Assembly: GCA_036274195.1 (NCBI GenBank)
Contig: DASUGD010000400.1
Span: 20,789-84,788, forward strand
Direction of reading: 5' to 3'
DNA length: 64,000 nucleotides
DNA from: JAJKIV01 sp036274195
GTDB lineage: Bacteria > Gemmatimonadota > Gemmatimonadetes > Gemmatimonadales > Gemmatimonadaceae
The position numbers and the translations under genes were made by a program. This document shows, piece after piece, positions 45,775 to 55,345 of the stretch. The first letter of the stretch is position 1; each line of letters starts with the position of its first letter. Under the pieces are notes generated by a model that worked only from the letters and a program-made list of their open reading frames with translations, searched no databases and was not told the origin of the DNA.

Positions 45775-45787
45775 GGACTCTGACCCC
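45775..45787. repeat. REP half-site GGACTCTGACCCC
   Basis: A single arm of the REP family whose full palindromes are at 12775 and 36452 lies just past the end of the gene at 45800. No partner arm was found nearby. The surrounding 152-base gap (45648-45799) holds nothing else recognised. Confidence 0.5.
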
Positions 45788-45799
45788 ATACGAAGCATT

Positions 45800-47029
45800 T
45801 CAGCGCCGCCGCACTTCCGCGGCGAGCTCACGTGCGAGTGTGCCGCGTCGCGCGACCGACACCTCATCGAGGTCGAGCCAGCGCGCCATCGTTGCGAGCT
45901 CGTGGGCGAGGGCAGGGGCCACCTCGCTGGCTCGCGCATGCGGTTCGATGTACGCGCCGAGCACACGCAGGCAGCCCTCGGCGCGATCGGCCTTGAGGTC
46001 CACGCGCCCCACCAATCGATCCCCGAGCAGGAACGGCAGCACATAGTACCCGAACTTGCGCTTTTCGCGGGGCACGTAGATCTCGATGCGATAGTCGAAC
46101 TCGAAGAGGCGCTCCGCCCGTGGGCGATACCAGATCACCGGGTCGAACGGCGACAGCAGCGCGGCGGCGTCGATCCGGCGCGGTGCTCGCGCGTCACGGT
46201 GCAGATACGCCCTGTCGCGCCAGCCCTCGACCTCCACCTCGAGCAGCTCGCCCGCGCTCGCCAGCTCCGCCACTCGCTGCCGAGCCTCGCGCGGCGCCAT
46301 CCGATAGTAGTCGGCGAGGTCGCTCGCGGTGGCGACGCCGTTCGCCCGCGCGGCCAGGCGCACGAGCTCGCGCTGCGCCTCCTCGCGGGCGAGCGTTCGC
46401 GTGTGGTGCTCGTTAGGTACCACACGCTCCGCCAGGTCGTACGCCCGCGCGAAGCCGGCCGAGCGACGCTCGGCGATCGCGACCGTGCCGCGGGCGAAAT
46501 GGCCCTCCAGTGCGATCTTGGCCTGCGTCCATCCCCACCACCCTCCGCCCTTGCCGCGCGTCCCGTTCGGCTCGTCCACGTCGCCGGCCAGGAGCGGCCC
46601 GCGCGTGCGCACTTCGTCGAGCACGCGCGTCGCGTAGTCCGCGTTGGCATGCATCCACTTCGCGAGCGCTCCCCACCGCCGTTCGTGCGGGCTCAGGTGA
46701 TGCCGAATCAGCGGCCAATGCTCGACCGGCAGGATGGACGCCTCGTGCGCCCACTGCTCGGTGAACTCGCGGTCGCGGTAGATGAGCGCGTCGAGCCGTG
46801 AGCGGTCGTATGGGCCGACGCGTGAGAACGGCACCTGGTAGTGCGCGGGGAGCAGCACGCTCACCGAATCGATCTGCAGGAGGCCGATCTGCCGGATGAC
46901 GCGCCGCAGATGCGCCGCGGTGGCCATGCCGGGGGGGCGCGGGCGGTCGAACCCCTGCGCGGCGAGCGCGATCCGCCTCGCCTCGCCTAACGTCAACCGC
47001 TCGCGGCGCCGCCGTCGCGTCGCTGTCAC
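45800..47029 (-). CDS. Winged-helix DNA glycosylase, YcaQ/AlkX family
   Basis: A 409-residue protein of the HTH_42/YcaQ family, whose E. coli member unhooks DNA interstrand crosslinks. The start region RLTLGEARRIALAAQGFDRP is followed by LRRVIRQIGLLQIDSVSVL; the Q-x-D of LLQID corresponds, as I recall, to the catalytic signature of the YcaQ/AlkX branch. Further conserved parts are HYQVPFSRVGPYDRSRLD, ILPVEHWPLIRHHL and the C-terminal LLSPFDPVIWYRPRAERLFEFDYRIEIY. GTG 47029 gives the full N-terminus and the normal ~410-residue length; the longer frame upstream is not conserved. It lies 20 bases downstream of a membrane protein gene on the same strand. Confidence 0.88.
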   Translation of the reverse strand: MTATRRRRRERLTLGEARRIALAAQGFDRPRPPGMATAAHLRRVIRQIGLLQIDSVSVLLPAHYQVPFSRVGPYDRSRLDALIYRDREFTEQWAHEASILPVEHWPLIRHHLSPHERRWGALAKWMHANADYATRVLDEVRTRGPLLAGDVDEPNGTRGKGGGWWGWTQAKIALEGHFARGTVAIAERRSAGFARAYDLAERVVPNEHHTRTLAREEAQRELVRLAARANGVATASDLADYYRMAPREARQRVAELASAGELLEVEVEGWRDRAYLHRDARAPRRIDAAALLSPFDPVIWYRPRAERLFEFDYRIEIYVPREKRKFGYYVLPFLLGDRLVGRVDLKADRAEGCLRVLGAYIEPHARASEVAPALAHELATMARWLDLDEVSVARRGTLARELAAEVRRR

Positions 47030-47048
47030 AGCGCTTGACCGCGTTCGC

Positions 47049-47696
47049 TCACGTCGCCGCGCGATGCCGGTCGACCCACCAGCCGAAGAGCGGGATGAGC
47101 CATCCGGCGAGCGCGGCCCACGCGAGCCCCGACACGCTCGCCGGCGGTGGCGAGTAGACGCTCGCGGCATAGAGCACCGCCAGCAACGCCACGAACGCCC
47201 ACAGTCCCCAACGGCCTGCGCGATCGGTCGCCCGCGTCGTTCGTGTGTAGACGGCGATACCGACCGCGAACAGGACGGCCTCCACGAGGATCGTTCCGGA
47301 CATCGATCGCCAGAGTCCCAAGCCAACGCGCGGACCGCCAGGGTAGAGTGGCAGGTCGGGTATATGCACGATCCAGTCGAGGACCCAGTGGCTCACCACC
47401 AGCAGGCCGACGATCACGCCGCCTCGGCGATCAGCTCGAATGGCGGCGTACGCGCCACCGACGAGTACCCCCAACACGCCCGCCATGAGGAGGCTGTGCG
47501 TCCACGGATACGAGTCGAACGAGAGCCGGAGAAGCGGATTCTCGTTCGGCACGATGCTGACGTGCTCGAGTCCAACGAGCAGCAGCACGGGCCAGATCAG
47601 GTCCGCCAACTGTGCCGCGCCGGTCAGCGTGCCGAGCGACACCCGCGGTGCCGCACGCTTCATGGCAAGCGCGAGTCCATAATGTCCTAAGACCAT
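47049..47696 (-). CDS. Membrane-bound metal-dependent-hydrolase-like protein (YdjM/DUF457-like)
   Basis: A 215-residue polytopic protein with about six membrane helices. The start MVLGHYGLALAMKRAAP, the Asp of AQLADLIWPVLL, PWTHSLLMAGVLG and HWVLDWIVHIPDLPL recall the H/D-rich motifs of the YdjM-like membrane hydrolase family (G-H-Y, D, T-H-S, H-x-x-x-D). Catalysis is not proven for the family. It starts a leftward pair with the YcaQ-type glycosylase; a DNA-damage link is conceivable since YdjM is LexA-controlled in E. coli. Confidence 0.7.
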   Translation of the reverse strand: MVLGHYGLALAMKRAAPRVSLGTLTGAAQLADLIWPVLLLVGLEHVSIVPNENPLLRLSFDSYPWTHSLLMAGVLGVLVGGAYAAIRADRRGGVIVGLLVVSHWVLDWIVHIPDLPLYPGGPRVGLGLWRSMSGTILVEAVLFAVGIAVYTRTTRATDRAGRWGLWAFVALLAVLYAASVYSPPPASVSGLAWAALAGWLIPLFGWWVDRHRAAT

Positions 47697-47856
47697 GTTT
47701 GGGTTCCGTGACGCCCGATAAAACGAGAACGTAGGGCTCGAACGGCCGTTGCAAATAGATGCGGTGGTCGCGCACGCGAGGCTAGTGACGGATCAAAGGG
47801 TTCAAGAACGTGTAGGACTCACGCTTTCATCGCGCCCAAACCGCCGCATCCGTCGC

Positions 47857-50247
47857 ATGCGACTCACTTCGGCCGCGCTCGTCACAGCAATTGCTCTCGT
47901 TGCCGGGCCGCCACCGATTCGTGCGGTAGCGCAGCAGCCCTCAGCGCGGCCGGTGCCGCCGGCGGCGGGGTCAATCACTGGCGTCGTGACGAACCTGGCG
48001 ACCGGCGAGGCGCTTCGCGCCGACCTTACTCTCGACCGGCCGCGTCGCGGCGTCCGCGCGGATCCGACAGGTCGCTTCACCTTCCGCGACGTTCCGGCGG
48101 GCCGTGTTCGGTTGCGTGCGACATCGTTTGGCTTCGAGCCGGCCGACTCGGTGATCCTGGTCCGCGGTGGGGAGGTCGTCACCGTCGTCCTTCGGCTTCG
48201 AGCGGTACCCCAGGCGCTCGCCGAGGTGCGCACGGTCGCCAAGTCACCGGAGCGAACGCGGTTCGACGAGCTGGCGACGCCGAGTGTCGTGAGCATCTCC
48301 GGTGCCGAAGTTCGGCGGATCCCGGCCCTCGGCGAGAGTGATGTCCTCCGAACGGCTGCACTCCTGCCGGGCGTCGTCGCACGCAACGACTTCTCCGCCG
48401 GCTTCAACGTGCGGGGCGGTGAGGCCGACCAGAACCTCGTCCTGCTCGACGGAATTCAGATCTACAACCCGTTTCACATGGGCGGCCTGTTCGGGACGTT
48501 CATCGACAAGGCCGTGAGTGGCGTGGACGTCATGACGGGAGCATTCCCGTCCCGTTACGGCGGGCGGCTATCGAGCGTGCTCGATGTGAAAAGTCTCGAG
48601 GAGACGCGACACGGCCTCCACGGGACGGCGGAGGTTTCGCTCCTGTCGTCGTCGCTGTTCCTCGGTGGCGCGCTCAATGAGAGCAAGCTCTCGTGGAACT
48701 TCGCCGTGCGGCGCACCTACGCCGACAAGGTCGTGGAGTGGATTCGGGGGAACAACGACTTCCCGTATCACTTCCAGGACGCCCAGCTCCGCTCGCGTCT
48801 CGCCCTGCCGAAAGGCGGCTCGCTCGGCCTGACAGCGTACATGGGCAAGGACCTGCTCTACCATCAGGACGAGAGCGTGCAGCTCGGCAGCGATCCGGGT
48901 GGGCCGATCGACATCACCGACGACGACAACGAAACGATCACGTTCGACTGGGGGAACCGGGTCGTCGGGCTCACGCTCGACCAGCCGTTGAGCGCCCGGA
49001 CCATGCTGTCGCAGCGGCTGGCGTACACACGGTTCGGGACGCACTTCGATCTCCCGAGCCAGTCGGTGTACCTCGCCCAGAGCGTCGCCGAAGTGCAGCT
49101 CGCGGGCGCGATCACGCACGCCGGCGGCCGACACACGTTGTCGGCCGGATACGAGGCATCGAGCTACAGGACGTCCTACCGCGAGCAGATCGCGATCGAG
49201 ACCAATGGCGACAACAGCGACGTCGGGTTCCCCGACCCGCTGGCGACGGATGGCGACACGACGATGCGACAGCATCCGGCGATGGCCGGCCTGTTCGCCG
49301 AGGACCTGTGGAAGCCTAACGAGCGGTGGTTGGTACGGGCCGGGCTGCGGGGTGAGTTCGTGTCCGGGGCGAACTGGCTGGGCGTCTCACCGCGCGTGTC
49401 GGCCAAGTACTTCCTCACGCCGCGGCTGGCGATCACCGCGGCCGGTGGCCGCTACTCCCAGTGGATGCGCGCGATGCGCAACGAGGATCTTCCGCTTCGC
49501 GTGTTCGACCTGTGGATGGCCAGCGACAGCACCGTCCCGGTGTCGACCTCGACGCAGTTCAGCCTCGGAGCCGAGCGCTGGCTGGCGAAGGACCGGTTTC
49601 TTCGGGTGGAAGGGTACAGCAAGAGCTACGACCGGCTCGCCGAGCCCGCGAGCACGGTGGATCCCCGCATTCGACCGACGTTGCTCCGCTACTACGACGG
49701 GCGATCGTACGGCGCGGACTTCTACCTGCGACAGCTCGACCACAATGGCTTCAGCGGCTGGATCGCGTACAGCTACGGCGTCACGACACGCGAGCGAAAC
49801 GGAGTCACGTACTGGCCGGCACACGACCGGCGACACAACGCGAATGTCGTGGCGACGTACGCGCCGGGCCGGAGCCGCTGGGCGTTAGGCAGCCACCTGG
49901 GCGTCGCGAGCGGGACGCCCTATACGGGATGGGCCGGGCTCATGAACCGCTACCGCTATGACCCGGTGCGCAACGTGTGGGGCCCGCCGGGAAGCGACGG
50001 CGAGGAGGACGTGCGCGGGCCGCGCAATGGAGAGCGCTTCCCCTTCTACTGGCGGCTGGACCTGAGCGCGGAGCGACGGTTCGGGATCGGTGCGACGACC
50101 GTGAAGCCGTACCTGAACCTCATCAACGTCTTCAACAGGAAGAACGTGTTCCTGTACACGATCGACACGAACACCGACCCGCCGCAGGTGACGGGTGCGT
50201 CACAGCTCCCGTTCCTGCCGTCGTTCGGGTTGAGGATGGAATGGTGA
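47857..50247 (+). CDS. TonB-dependent receptor with carboxypeptidase-regulatory-like domain
   Basis: A 796-residue outer-membrane receptor. The signal peptide runs to about AVAQ (residue 25). A CarboxypepD_reg-like domain (about 38-115, SITGVVTNLATGEALRADLTL) is followed by the plug (VVSISGAEVRRIPALGESDVLRT, GFNVRGGEADQNLVLLDGI, YNPFHMGGLFGTFI) and a barrel ending PSFGLRMEW with the C-terminal aromatic residue expected for BAM insertion. ATG 47857 is chosen as the start of the signal peptide. Its 3' end overlaps the DUF4249 lipoprotein gene by 7 nt. This pairing recurs in Bacteroidota and relatives; the ligand is unknown. Confidence 0.92.
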   Translation: MRLTSAALVTAIALVAGPPPIRAVAQQPSARPVPPAAGSITGVVTNLATGEALRADLTLDRPRRGVRADPTGRFTFRDVPAGRVRLRATSFGFEPADSVILVRGGEVVTVVLRLRAVPQALAEVRTVAKSPERTRFDELATPSVVSISGAEVRRIPALGESDVLRTAALLPGVVARNDFSAGFNVRGGEADQNLVLLDGIQIYNPFHMGGLFGTFIDKAVSGVDVMTGAFPSRYGGRLSSVLDVKSLEETRHGLHGTAEVSLLSSSLFLGGALNESKLSWNFAVRRTYADKVVEWIRGNNDFPYHFQDAQLRSRLALPKGGSLGLTAYMGKDLLYHQDESVQLGSDPGGPIDITDDDNETITFDWGNRVVGLTLDQPLSARTMLSQRLAYTRFGTHFDLPSQSVYLAQSVAEVQLAGAITHAGGRHTLSAGYEASSYRTSYREQIAIETNGDNSDVGFPDPLATDGDTTMRQHPAMAGLFAEDLWKPNERWLVRAGLRGEFVSGANWLGVSPRVSAKYFLTPRLAITAAGGRYSQWMRAMRNEDLPLRVFDLWMASDSTVPVSTSTQFSLGAERWLAKDRFLRVEGYSKSYDRLAEPASTVDPRIRPTLLRYYDGRSYGADFYLRQLDHNGFSGWIAYSYGVTTRERNGVTYWPAHDRRHNANVVATYAPGRSRWALGSHLGVASGTPYTGWAGLMNRYRYDPVRNVWGPPGSDGEEDVRGPRNGERFPFYWRLDLSAERRFGIGATTVKPYLNLINVFNRKNVFLYTIDTNTDPPQVTGASQLPFLPSFGLRMEW

Positions 50248-51422
50248 GGCCCCCTCGCCGGCTTGCCGCGCGCGTCACGGCACTCGTCGCCCTGTTGGCG
50301 GCGTCGATCGTCGGCTGCGAGATCGAGGGCACGACGGCGCCCGAGCTCGAGCCGCGAGTCGTCGTTCACGCGGTGCTCAATCCAACGAGTGGCGTACAGA
50401 TCGTCACCGTCGAGCGCACCCTGCGGTCGGTCGTGCGCACGTCGAGCGAGACGCCGCCATACGATCCGATCGACGATGCGCTCGTCATCATCTACGGCCC
50501 GCGCGGAGACTCGGTCGTGGCCAGGAGGGCGACCGGCACGGGTGTGAGCGACGGGGTGTATCGCGTGTCGAGCATTACGATCACGGACGGCTCCCCGGGC
50601 GCTGCGCAGCCTAACGTTCTGCGACTCCGGCCCGGTGAGCGCTACCGGCTGAAGGTCGAAACGAGCATCGGCGTGGCGGTCGGGGAAACGACCATCCCGG
50701 TCGGCGGGCCGGAGAACGGGTCGCGCGTCACATTCAACCTCGATCACGACACGCTGCGTGTCGACACGACGACCGTCCGGAACGCGGCCGGTTACTATCT
50801 GCGGCACGAGTGGCGGCGCGGTGTGCACGAACGGTACGCGACCACCCTGGACGCCGCGCTTCTTCGCCCCCTGAGCAGCGCGGCCGATAGTGGCTGGTCG
50901 TTCTTCTTCGCGGGCGAGACGATCTATCCCGGAGTCGCGCAGCGATTCACGATCGTGGCGGTGGACTCGAACTATTTCCGATACTACGTGGCCGGGTTCG
51001 ACCCATTCGGCGATGACACGCGCGGCAACACCCTGACGGGTGGCGTCGGTCTCTTCGGGTCGGTCGCTCCGCTCGTCTCGAAGATTCTCGATCTCACGGC
51101 GGACGCCGATACGCCGTTCGAAGGCTCGTGGGCGGCCGACAGCGCACCCCCGACCCTGCCAACCGCGATGGTGCTCTACTCGTCGCCCTATTTCCCGCGC
51201 GAGGGGCTGGGCCAGTTTCGATATACCGTGTCGGGTACCGGCCAGGTCTCGGGGAAGACCGTCGAAGCGTACGGCACGAGCGACGGGACGCGGATGAGCT
51301 TTCTATTCGTGCCGGTCGACCCCTCGAACCCGGCCACGTCGGCCACTGGATCGATCTTCGGGGCGGATCTGGTGTTGACCGACAACAGCACCGGGGAGCG
51401 CGTGACGTACCGAAGGCGGTAG
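50241..51422 (+). CDS. DUF4249 family lipoprotein
   Basis: A 393-residue lipoprotein with a lipobox LLAASIVGC near residue 26. The mature protein begins with a beta-sandwich-like segment (RVVVHAVLNPTSGVQIVTVERT, DDALVIIYGPRGD) typical of DUF4249, a family usually encoded with a TonB-dependent receptor, as here. ATG 50241 overlaps the receptor by 7 nt, with GTG 50244 as an alternative. It probably acts as an accessory surface lipoprotein of the receptor, perhaps in ligand capture. Confidence 0.85.
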   Translation: MVRPPRRLAARVTALVALLAASIVGCEIEGTTAPELEPRVVVHAVLNPTSGVQIVTVERTLRSVVRTSSETPPYDPIDDALVIIYGPRGDSVVARRATGTGVSDGVYRVSSITITDGSPGAAQPNVLRLRPGERYRLKVETSIGVAVGETTIPVGGPENGSRVTFNLDHDTLRVDTTTVRNAAGYYLRHEWRRGVHERYATTLDAALLRPLSSAADSGWSFFFAGETIYPGVAQRFTIVAVDSNYFRYYVAGFDPFGDDTRGNTLTGGVGLFGSVAPLVSKILDLTADADTPFEGSWAADSAPPTLPTAMVLYSSPYFPREGLGQFRYTVSGTGQVSGKTVEAYGTSDGTRMSFLFVPVDPSNPATSATGSIFGADLVLTDNSTGERVTYRRR

Positions 51423-51533
51423 ATTGGCCGTGTCTCCAGCCAGATGGCTCGGCATGCCCTCCGGCTCGGTACCCTCGATCTCCCCATGACGACACGCGAG
51501 CGGTTGAACCAGCGGAACGCCCGGATCGGCCGC

Positions 51534-53495
51534 ATGGCGCGCGCTGCATCCATCGTTGCCGCCTCGCCCGTCATGGTCCTCGCGTGCTCGTCAGGCACCA
51601 AGCCGAGCGCGAGCGCGCCGGCCCCGGTTCCTTCGGTGCAGGAAGCCGGAGCGCGTCCGATTCCGTACCCGGTCTTCGAGACGGCTGCGTTCAAGCGAGC
51701 GGTCGACCGCGGCACCCGGACGCGCACGGGTGAGCCCGGGCCGAGGTACTGGACGCAGTACGCGCGGTACGCGCTGCGGGCCGAGCTCGATCCCAAGGAC
51801 AAGCGCCTAACGGGCGAGGCGCGTGCCCGATACCAGAACCGGTCGCCCGACACGCTCCGCTTCGTCGCCGTCCAACTCTACCAGAACCTTTTCGCGCCCG
51901 GTGCGGCACGGAATGTCGAGGTGCCTCCCACGAACGGCATGACGCTGTTGCGCGTCACCGCGCAGGGCCATCCACTGCCGCAGCTTCGCGACGTCGAGGC
52001 CAGCGTCCAGCCGGGATTCCAGATCGAAGGGACGGTTGCCTGGATTCGCCTGCCGACACCACTCGCCCCGGGCGCGGCCGCCGATTTCGAGTTCTCGTGG
52101 GAGTACACGATTCCACCGGATGGCGCACCCCGCTCGGGCACCGACGGCGAAGTGTTCATGATCGCCTACTGGTACCCGCAGTTCGCCGTCTACGACGACG
52201 TGAACGGGTGGCAGACGGACTGGTACATGGGAAACGCGGAGTTCTACATGGACTACGCGGACTACGACGTTGCGCTCACGGTACCAGCCGGATGGCTCAT
52301 TGGCGCGACGGGTGAGCTCGAGAACGCGGCCGAGGTGCTGACGCCCGAAACGCGCCGCCGGCTCGCCGAAGCGCGCCGGTCGCCGGAGGTCGTGCACGTG
52401 GTGACCGAGGCCGACCGCGCGCCGGGGCGCTCGACCACGGCGGGAAGCGGCGGCAAGGTGACGTGGCTGTTCGAGGCGCGAAACGTCCGCGACTTCGCGT
52501 GGGGGACGTCGGACAAGTACCTCTGGGACGCGACGCGCGCGGACAGCGCGACCATCAATGCCTTCTATCGCCCGTCACGCGTCGCGTGGGCGTGGGATCA
52601 GTCGGCGCGTTATGCCCGGCACGCGATCGAGTTCCTGTCGGGGTTCCTGTGGCGGTACCCGTACCCGCAGATGACGGCGCTCGACGGCGTCGTGTCGTGC
52701 GCCGGCATGGAGTACCCGATGATCACCTGCATTGGTGGCCAGCGGGACACGTTAGGCCTGTACTCGGTCATCGTGCACGAGTTCGGCCACATGTGGTTCC
52801 CGATGCAGGTCGGGTCCGACGAGAAGCGGCACGCGTGGCAGGATGAAGGGCTCACGCGGTTCAACCAGGCGCAGGCGATGCGGTCGTTCTTCGGCGGGTA
52901 CGACCTCGAGCGCATCGTGCGCGACGCGTACCTCGGGTTCGCGCGCACGGGTGACGAGGTGGAGCTCATGCGCCACGGCGATCTCTACCCGGTCGGGACA
53001 CCGGCCTATTCCGTGGCGAGCTACCAGAAGATGGCGACGACTCTGGTCGCGCTCCGCGCGCTGCTCGGGGACGAGACGTTCATGCAGGCGTACCGCGAGT
53101 ACGGACGCCGCTGGATCGGCAAGCATCCCACCGAGTACGATTTCTTCAACACGTTCAACGACGTCAGCAAGCGGGACCTCTCGTGGTTCTGGCGAACGTG
53201 GTTCTACGAGACCTGGGCGCTCGACCAGGCGATCGCGGGCGTGGACGTGCGGGGTGACAGCGCGACGATCACCGTCGAGGATCGCGGTCTCGCCCCGATG
53301 CCCGTCAGGCTCGCCATCACCCGTCAGGGTGCATCCGCGGTCGAGCGGCGGGAAATTCCCGTGGACGTGTGGCTTCGCGGCGAGCGCCGCGCGATCCTTC
53401 GGGTGGCGGCATCGCCGAAGATCGTGAAGGTCGAGATCGACCCGGAGAACGCGTTTCCGGACATCGATCGGACGAACAATCGATGGGGGCGTTAG
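51534..53495 (+). CDS. M1-family metallopeptidase, lipoprotein
   Basis: A 653-residue aminopeptidase-like zinc enzyme. The short signal ends in a lipobox, PVMVLAC. The M1 N-terminal sandwich (YALRAELDPKDKRLTGEARARYQN) is followed by the catalytic domain with HEFGH (H415-H419) and the third ligand E438 in WQDEGLTRF, exactly the HExxH-x18-E spacing. The upstream exopeptidase loop reads CAGMEYP in place of GAMEN, so N-terminal anchoring may differ from classical aminopeptidases. Upstream in-frame ATGs at 51444 and 51486 are possible starts; 51534 gives the most compact lipoprotein signal. The stop codon lies inside a CGTTAGGC octamer, and the LEA14-like gene starts five bases later. Confidence 0.9.
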   Translation: MARAASIVAASPVMVLACSSGTKPSASAPAPVPSVQEAGARPIPYPVFETAAFKRAVDRGTRTRTGEPGPRYWTQYARYALRAELDPKDKRLTGEARARYQNRSPDTLRFVAVQLYQNLFAPGAARNVEVPPTNGMTLLRVTAQGHPLPQLRDVEASVQPGFQIEGTVAWIRLPTPLAPGAAADFEFSWEYTIPPDGAPRSGTDGEVFMIAYWYPQFAVYDDVNGWQTDWYMGNAEFYMDYADYDVALTVPAGWLIGATGELENAAEVLTPETRRRLAEARRSPEVVHVVTEADRAPGRSTTAGSGGKVTWLFEARNVRDFAWGTSDKYLWDATRADSATINAFYRPSRVAWAWDQSARYARHAIEFLSGFLWRYPYPQMTALDGVVSCAGMEYPMITCIGGQRDTLGLYSVIVHEFGHMWFPMQVGSDEKRHAWQDEGLTRFNQAQAMRSFFGGYDLERIVRDAYLGFARTGDEVELMRHGDLYPVGTPAYSVASYQKMATTLVALRALLGDETFMQAYREYGRRWIGKHPTEYDFFNTFNDVSKRDLSWFWRTWFYETWALDQAIAGVDVRGDSATITVEDRGLAPMPVRLAITRQGASAVERREIPVDVWLRGERRAILRVAASPKIVKVEIDPENAFPDIDRTNNRWGR

Positions 53496-53500
53496 GCATC

Positions 53501-53986
53501 ATGGATCGAGTACTGCGTGTCACGATTGCGGTAGGAGCGACCCTGCTGTCGTCGTGCAGCCGCATCGCGGAGCGCGCCTTCGCGCAACCGACCATTGCCG
53601 TGCGCAGCGTGAAGCTCAAGAGCATCGGCCTGAGCGGCGGGGCGATCGAGGTTGCGCTGGCCATCGCGAACCCGAACCCGTATCCGCTCCCGGTTCAGCA
53701 TGCCGTGTACAGCTTCGCGCTCAGGGACTCCACCGAAGTGGGCCGCGGGGAATCGCCCGTGGCGTTCACGCTCCCCGCGCACGACTCCACGGTGGTCGAC
53801 CTGCCGATCGATGTCTCGTGGCAGGGGCTTCGCGCGGCGGCGCGGGACGCGTCCCGCGATGGCACCGTGGACTACGTGCTGAAAGGCTCGGTCACGCTCG
53901 AGACGCCGATCGGCAACCCGAACATCCCGTTCCAGACGAGCGGGCGCTTCACGCCGCCCCCTTCGCTCGTTCGATCACTCAACTGA
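53501..53986 (+). CDS. LEA14/WHy-domain lipoprotein
   Basis: A 161-residue lipoprotein with the lipobox ATLLSSC near residue 19. The mature part has the LEA type 2/water-stress (WHy) pattern: VRSVKLKSIGLSGGAIEVALAIANPNPYPLPVQ, a conserved NPNPYP turn, and later VDYVLKGSVTLETPIG. Such proteins are thought to stabilise other proteins in dry or stressed envelopes. It starts 5 bases after the M1 peptidase stop and probably shares its transcript. Its 3' end overlaps the convergent hydrolase gene by 12 nt. Confidence 0.85.
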   Translation: MDRVLRVTIAVGATLLSSCSRIAERAFAQPTIAVRSVKLKSIGLSGGAIEVALAIANPNPYPLPVQHAVYSFALRDSTEVGRGESPVAFTLPAHDSTVVDLPIDVSWQGLRAAARDASRDGTVDYVLKGSVTLETPIGNPNIPFQTSGRFTPPPSLVRSLN

Positions 53987-54817
53987 CCGCCCGCCGGTCA
54001 TGAAGCGAACGACCGGCGCCCAGTAGTCGTCGGTCGGGTTCGCGTGGCCATCCTCGTGGCGATAGCCGTGCAGCACGACCATCTGCTTCGGGACGGTGGC
54101 CGCATCGTACACGGCCTTCGCCATGCTCACCGGGAAGAGCTGGTCGGAGTCGCTCTGCACGACGAGGAGCGGCTGGCGGAGATTGCGGGTGTCACGGACG
54201 TTGTTCCAGAGATCCGGCAGGAGGAACGTCGCCCACCGGGGAATGAGCCCGAAGGCGATGGCGCCCTCCCGTGCGGACGAGTACGACGCCATGAAGATCA
54301 CGCCGTTCGGCGACGGGGTGAACCGGCGAACAGCGTCGAACACGACACCCGTACCTAACGAGTACCCCAGTACGTAGCGGCGGGGCCGCGCGCCGACGCG
54401 CCGCACGAACTCGGCGTAGGCCGAGCCCGCGTCCTCCTCGAGATGGGCGGCCGTCGGCCGGCCGGTGCTCCAGCCGAAGCCCGAATAGTCGAACACCATC
54501 GAGGTGATGCCGTGGCGGTAGAGGAGCGCCTGTGTGTCCGCCCAGTACGACACCGCTTCGGCGGTGCCGTGGAAGATGAGCAGGGCAGGGGCGGTGTCTT
54601 GCGCGGCGCGAACGAGCGTCGCGTCGAGCCTCCTGTTGCCGCTCGCGAGCGCGAACCGCTCGAACGGCGCGCCGAACGTCGCCGGCGTCTCGGGCCCATC
54701 GGGTGCGACGATCAACCCATTGTGTTCGACCGCCATGAACGCGATGCGGCGCACGCCCGCGAACACGACGGCCAGCACGAGCAGCAGCACGCCAAGCTGC
54801 TTCCACCGCCGCGCCAT
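53975..54817 (-). CDS. Membrane-anchored alpha/beta hydrolase
   Basis: A 280-residue alpha/beta-hydrolase with an N-terminal membrane helix (QLGVLLLVLAVVFAGV). The oxyanion-side sequence LLIFHGTAE, the nucleophile elbow GYSLGTG, an acid in VQSDSDQLFPVSMA and His in HGYRHEDGH fit a Ser-Asp-His triad. The arrangement resembles the BEM46/FrsA-like hydrolases. ATG 54817 is used. It follows a small membrane protein gene by two bases and the SRPBCC gene before it, so the three probably form a leftward operon. Confidence 0.85.
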   Translation of the reverse strand: MARRWKQLGVLLLVLAVVFAGVRRIAFMAVEHNGLIVAPDGPETPATFGAPFERFALASGNRRLDATLVRAAQDTAPALLIFHGTAEAVSYWADTQALLYRHGITSMVFDYSGFGWSTGRPTAAHLEEDAGSAYAEFVRRVGARPRRYVLGYSLGTGVVFDAVRRFTPSPNGVIFMASYSSAREGAIAFGLIPRWATFLLPDLWNNVRDTRNLRQPLLVVQSDSDQLFPVSMAKAVYDAATVPKQMVVLHGYRHEDGHANPTDDYWAPVVRFMTGGRSVE

Positions 54818-54819
54818 GG

Positions 54820-55335
54820 TCAGCCTTGCCCGGACGTCGGGGCGCGCCCGAGGCGAATCGTCGGGGCCACCGCTCGATACTGCTTGGCCAACAGGCGCCG
54901 AAAAAGCTGCGCCTTCCGATGCTTCGCATCCGTAAGGAAGACGATCGCCGTCGACCTCCCTGCCGGAGCGATGCGCAGATGCACCACGCCGCCCGGCACC
55001 ATCACACGACACTCGGCGGTTCCGCGCTCGGACGGCGCGCACAGGCGAGAGGCGCACTCTTCGATTGTGGTCGCCACCGCATCGGGCTCCGCGCCGATCA
55101 CCCACCAACGTGCACGCAGGAACCAGCCGGCCAGCAGGACCACGATACTGGCGGCCAGCACGCCTAACGAAAACCGGCCGCCGCGGAGTGCGGTCGCTGC
55201 CGCCGCCAACAGCGCGTACAGCGCCGTCAACAGGAAGATCCAGTCCCCACGCACGATGGTCGGTTCGCGCCGCGCGAGAACCACCACGAACGCCGCGGCC
55301 ACCAGGACGACGTACGCGGCCGCCCAGTCGAGCAC
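54820..55335 (-). CDS. Membrane protein of unknown function
   Basis: A 171-residue protein with three N-terminal membrane helices (WAAAYVVLVAAAFVVVLA, WIFLLTALYALLAAAATAL, LGVLAASIVVLLAGWFL) and a soluble C-terminal domain of about 95 residues (EECASRLCAPSERGTAECRVMVPGG...) containing three cysteines. No family is recognised. The start is a GTG 10 bases after the SRPBCC gene; the stop is two bases before the hydrolase start, so it is in the middle of a tight three-gene operon. Confidence 0.7.
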   Translation of the reverse strand: MLDWAAAYVVLVAAAFVVVLARREPTIVRGDWIFLLTALYALLAAAATALRGGRFSLGVLAASIVVLLAGWFLRARWWVIGAEPDAVATTIEECASRLCAPSERGTAECRVMVPGGVVHLRIAPAGRSTAIVFLTDAKHRKAQLFRRLLAKQYRAVAPTIRLGRAPTSGQG

Positions 55336-55345
55336 GACGAGCCCG

